A DNA stretch of 6,775 bases, from the NCBI GenBank assembly GCA_947496905.1, contig CANMEW010000068.1, positions 1 through 6,775 on the forward strand, given 5' to 3'. Below the pieces are notes generated by a model. It saw only the letters and a program-made list of their open reading frames with translations, was not told the origin of the DNA and did no database searches. A program made the translations under genes and the position numbers. The stretch is from Rickettsiales bacterium. Its GTDB lineage: Bacteria > Pseudomonadota > Alphaproteobacteria > Rickettsiales > UBA1997. Positions 4,572-6,775 of the stretch are shown here, one piece after another. Position 1 is the stretch's first letter. The number at the start of each line of letters is the position of its first letter.

Positions 4572-6227
4572 ATGACAATCGAATTAATAAAAGCGCAGCT
4601 TGCAAGCACTCCAACGACTAGCGGAGTTTACAAATTTTTTGGTGAAAAAGACTGCGTTTTGTATGTCGGTAAAGCGAAGAATTTGCGTAAGCGACTTGCA
4701 AGTTACGGCAAGGAAAATCAGCTATCCGCACGCATTGCACGCATGATTTTTTTGGCACAAAAAATTGAAACCATTCAAACTGAAAATGAAATTGAAGCAC
4801 TGCTGCTGGAGCACAATCTCATCAAAAAACTCTCGCCGAAATTTAACATCCTACTACGCGACGACAAAACTTTCCCGCAGATTTTAATTACCAATCACAA
4901 ATTTCCTCAAATCACAAAATATCGCGGAGCTAAGAATGGCAATGGTCTCAGCTTCGGACCATTTGCTTCCGCTCACGACGTAAACCACGTCATCGATGCT
5001 TTGCGAAAAAGTTTTTTACTGCGTAATTGCTCCGACGCGGAATTTAAATCCCGACAAAAACCTTGTTTGGAATATCAAATCAAGAGATGCTCAGCCCCTT
5101 GTGTTGCAATGGTTTCCGAGGAAGATTACCAAAATTCAGTGAGTAATGCGGTTGGCTTTTTAAGCGGAAAATCAGCGGAAATACAAAAAAAATTAACTCA
5201 CGAAATGCGGCGATTTAGTGAAAAAATGGATTACGAAAAAGCTGCGCTCATTCGCGACCAAGTTAAGTCACTAAACTCAATTCAAACGAAACAAAATATT
5301 AATGTTGATGAGCTGCGAGATTTCGATTCAATCTCAATTGTAAGCATGAATGGTGCGGTTTGCATTTATGTTTCCTTTTACCGTGCTGGACAAAATTTTG
5401 GTGCGCGACCTTATTTTTTTGAAATTGAAGAAGGGAAAAATTTAGGCGAATTTTTGTCGGAATTTTTGGGACAATTTTATTTATCCCAAACGCCTCCGAG
5501 TCTTATTTTACTTAACTTAGAGCTGCCAGAAAAAAAATTAATGAGCGAGTTTCTTGAAAAAATTCTCAACAAAAAAGTTGAAATTCTCACTCCCAAAAAA
5601 GGCGCCAAACTGGCTCTGGTTAAGGATCAAGAGAATTTAGCAATTCAAAATCTTGAACAAAAAATCTCTCAAAATTTAAACAATAAAGAGCTGCTGCTTG
5701 AGGTTAAAAAAATTTTCGATTTACCAAAAATTCCACAACGAATTGAGGTTTACGACAATAGTCACACCAGCGGAACAAATGCGGTTGGGGTCTTGATTAC
5801 CGCTGGCGTAGACGGATTCATCAAAAGCGGTTACCGGAAATTTAACATTACTTTTGAGGGAGAAAAAAATCGCGATGACACTGCGATGTTACGCGAAGTT
5901 TTAACTCGACGCTTCGCTAAATCGAAGAAAGCTGAGTCAATTTATCCAGATTTGATTATTATCGATGGAGGTAAGGGGCAGTTGAATGCGGCACAAAAAG
6001 TTTTTTCTGAACTGGATGTAAAAATTAATTTTATTTGCATGTCAAAAGGTGAAGATCGCAATGCTGGTGAGGAAAATTTTCACATGATTGGGAGAGAATC
6101 TTTCACCATTCCAAAGCGCCATCCTGCGATGTATTACTTGCAGCGCCTTCGCGATGAAGCGCACCGTTTTGCGATTTCTGCCCATCGAAAAAAACGCAGA
6201 AAAACTCAAAATGAACTTGTAATTTAG
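4572..6227 (+). CDS. uvrC: UvrABC excinuclease subunit C lacking the C-terminal HhH domain
   Basis: UvrC makes both cuts around a DNA lesion in nucleotide excision repair, working with UvrA and UvrB. From the ATG at 4572 the protein has 551 residues. The GIY-YIG nuclease for the 3' cut covers about 13-95: GVY at 18-20, YVG at 31-33, Arg39 and Glu80, ending in LLRDDKTFPQ. Four cysteines at 153, 165, 173 and 177 match the iron-sulfur cluster motif of UvrC. A UVR motif that contacts UvrB lies near 219-236 (DYEKAALIRDQV). The RNase H-like nuclease for the 5' cut has Asp395 in VYDNSH, Asp435/436 in NRDDTAML, Asp465 in IIDGGKGQL and His531 in DEAHRFAI. The chain ends about 20 residues later, at NELVI, where UvrC normally goes on for some 60 residues as a double helix-hairpin-helix domain (E. 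coli 610 residues). An upstream in-frame TTG at 4533 is less likely, as it overlaps the lpxC start. No strong Shine-Dalgarno is present. Confidence 0.94.
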   Translation: MTIELIKAQLASTPTTSGVYKFFGEKDCVLYVGKAKNLRKRLASYGKENQLSARIARMIFLAQKIETIQTENEIEALLLEHNLIKKLSPKFNILLRDDKTFPQILITNHKFPQITKYRGAKNGNGLSFGPFASAHDVNHVIDALRKSFLLRNCSDAEFKSRQKPCLEYQIKRCSAPCVAMVSEEDYQNSVSNAVGFLSGKSAEIQKKLTHEMRRFSEKMDYEKAALIRDQVKSLNSIQTKQNINVDELRDFDSISIVSMNGAVCIYVSFYRAGQNFGARPYFFEIEEGKNLGEFLSEFLGQFYLSQTPPSLILLNLELPEKKLMSEFLEKILNKKVEILTPKKGAKLALVKDQENLAIQNLEQKISQNLNNKELLLEVKKIFDLPKIPQRIEVYDNSHTSGTNAVGVLITAGVDGFIKSGYRKFNITFEGEKNRDDTAMLREVLTRRFAKSKKAESIYPDLIIIDGGKGQLNAAQKVFSELDVKINFICMSKGEDRNAGEENFHMIGRESFTIPKRHPAMYYLQRLRDEAHRFAISAHRKKRRKTQNELVI

Positions 6228-6246
6228 AGCCGCCGCTAATTTATTT

Positions 6247-6264
6247 TGCCGCCTCTTCGCGGCA
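6247..6264. terminator. Stem-loop after uvrC, possible terminator
   Basis: TGCCGC at 6247-6252 pairs with GCGGCA at 6259-6264 around CTCTTC, 20 bases after the uvrC stop. The stem is G/C-rich, but no T tract follows on the plus strand, so it is not a classical intrinsic terminator. It could instead be an mRNA-end stabiliser or part of a repeat. The rest of the uvrC-leuD gap shows no promoter I would defend. Confidence 0.3.
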
Positions 6265-6318
6265 GCCCAAGTGACATCAGATAAAAATCAGTTCAGCTCC
6301 TTAAATCAGATTCAACCC

Positions 6319-6775
6319 ATGCAAAAATTCACTCTACTTACATCAGTTGCTGCTGGCCTGCCTTTGATCAATATTGACACCGACATGATCATCCCGAAGC
6401 AGTTTCTTAAAACCATCAAAAGAACTGGCTTAGGTAAAACTCTTTTTTACGAAATGCGTTTCGATTTAAACGAAAAAGAAATTCCTGAATTCGTTTTGAA
6501 TAAACCCGCTTTTCGCAATGCAAAAATTCTAGTTGCTGGAGAAAATTTTGGATGCGGATCAAGTCGCGAACATGCTCCATGGGCATTGATTGATTTTGGA
6601 ATCAGCTGCGTAATCGCTCCATCTTTTGCCGATATTTTTTACAATAATTGCTTCAAAAACAGCATCTTGCCAATTGCACTTTCTGGCGACCAAGTTGGAG
6701 AATTGCTACAATTTACAAAAGACGAAACCAACCAAGTCACCATGGACTTACCCAAACAAGAGGTTCGCCCCGCCA
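6319..6775 (+). CDS. leuD: 3-isopropylmalate dehydratase small subunit (5' part, runs off window)
   Basis: LeuD pairs with the iron-sulfur protein LeuC to isomerise 2-isopropylmalate to 3-isopropylmalate in leucine synthesis. The 152 codons present begin with MQKFTLLTSVAAGLPLINID and go on with TDMIIPKQFLKTIKRTG, the conserved N-terminus of bacterial LeuD. The swivel-domain signature NFGCGSSREHAPWAL lies at 76-90, followed by ADIFYNNCFKNSILPI. The family is about 200 residues long, so roughly the last quarter is missing because of the window edge, not by mutation. The ATG at 6319 gives the standard start, with no Shine-Dalgarno before it (the preceding bases are TTCAACCC). The small subunit of homoaconitase-type enzymes is related, but the length of the insert between TDMIIP and the GSSREH motif and the motif details favour LeuD. 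The 91-bp gap after uvrC leaves cotranscription possible. Confidence 0.95.
   Translation, partial: MQKFTLLTSVAAGLPLINIDTDMIIPKQFLKTIKRTGLGKTLFYEMRFDLNEKEIPEFVLNKPAFRNAKILVAGENFGCGSSREHAPWALIDFGISCVIAPSFADIFYNNCFKNSILPIALSGDQVGELLQFTKDETNQVTMDLPKQEVRPA

Noticed and set aside
6228..6318. A frameshifted remainder of the UvrC helix-hairpin-helix domain
   Set aside because: The 91-base gap is too short, and none of its frames shows a GIG/GVG hairpin motif.

Overview
The window comes from an AT-rich proteobacterium, most likely an alphaproteobacterium. Three things point there. The isocitrate dehydrogenase is the long, two-part kind found in Rickettsiales and some other alphaproteobacteria. The LeuD and LpxC sequences look alphaproteobacterial. 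The gaps hold hairpin-rich palindromic repeats of the sort common in Rickettsiales and Holosporales. This placement is an inference from remembered family features, not from a search. A leucine pathway gene argues against a strongly reduced parasite such as Rickettsia itself.

Layout, left to right: (1) positions 3-212 are the tail of an IS1-family-like transposase, cut by the window edge; (2) a short gap holds a plausible sigma70-type promoter and a leader without any G; (3) icd, isocitrate dehydrogenase of the TCA cycle, 317-1804; (4) repeat A, about 140 bp, fills the gap to the next gene; (5) an MscS-family mechanosensitive channel, 1951-3237; (6) repeat B, 434 bp with near-perfect 18-bp terminal inverted repeats, fills the gap to lpxC; (7) lpxC on the minus strand, 3687-4541, for the committed step of lipid A synthesis; (8) uvrC, 4572-6227, starting 30 bp away from lpxC and divergent from it, for nucleotide excision repair; (9) the first 152 codons of leuD, 6319 to the window end, for leucine synthesis.

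The genes are unrelated housekeeping functions and do not form one pathway. icd and the channel gene are codirectional, the channel gene and lpxC converge on repeat B, and lpxC and uvrC diverge from a tiny shared start region. uvrC and leuD are codirectional with a 91-bp gap.

The most notable signals are: repeats A and B, which are two versions of one element lying in opposite orientation on the two sides of the channel gene, with one end of B supplying the lpxC stop codon; a UvrC that ends right after its nuclease domain and lacks the usual C-terminal helix-hairpin-helix domain; and NAD-type cofactor residues in the isocitrate dehydrogenase. I found no CRISPR array, tRNA or rRNA gene, and no clear defence or other accessory system.
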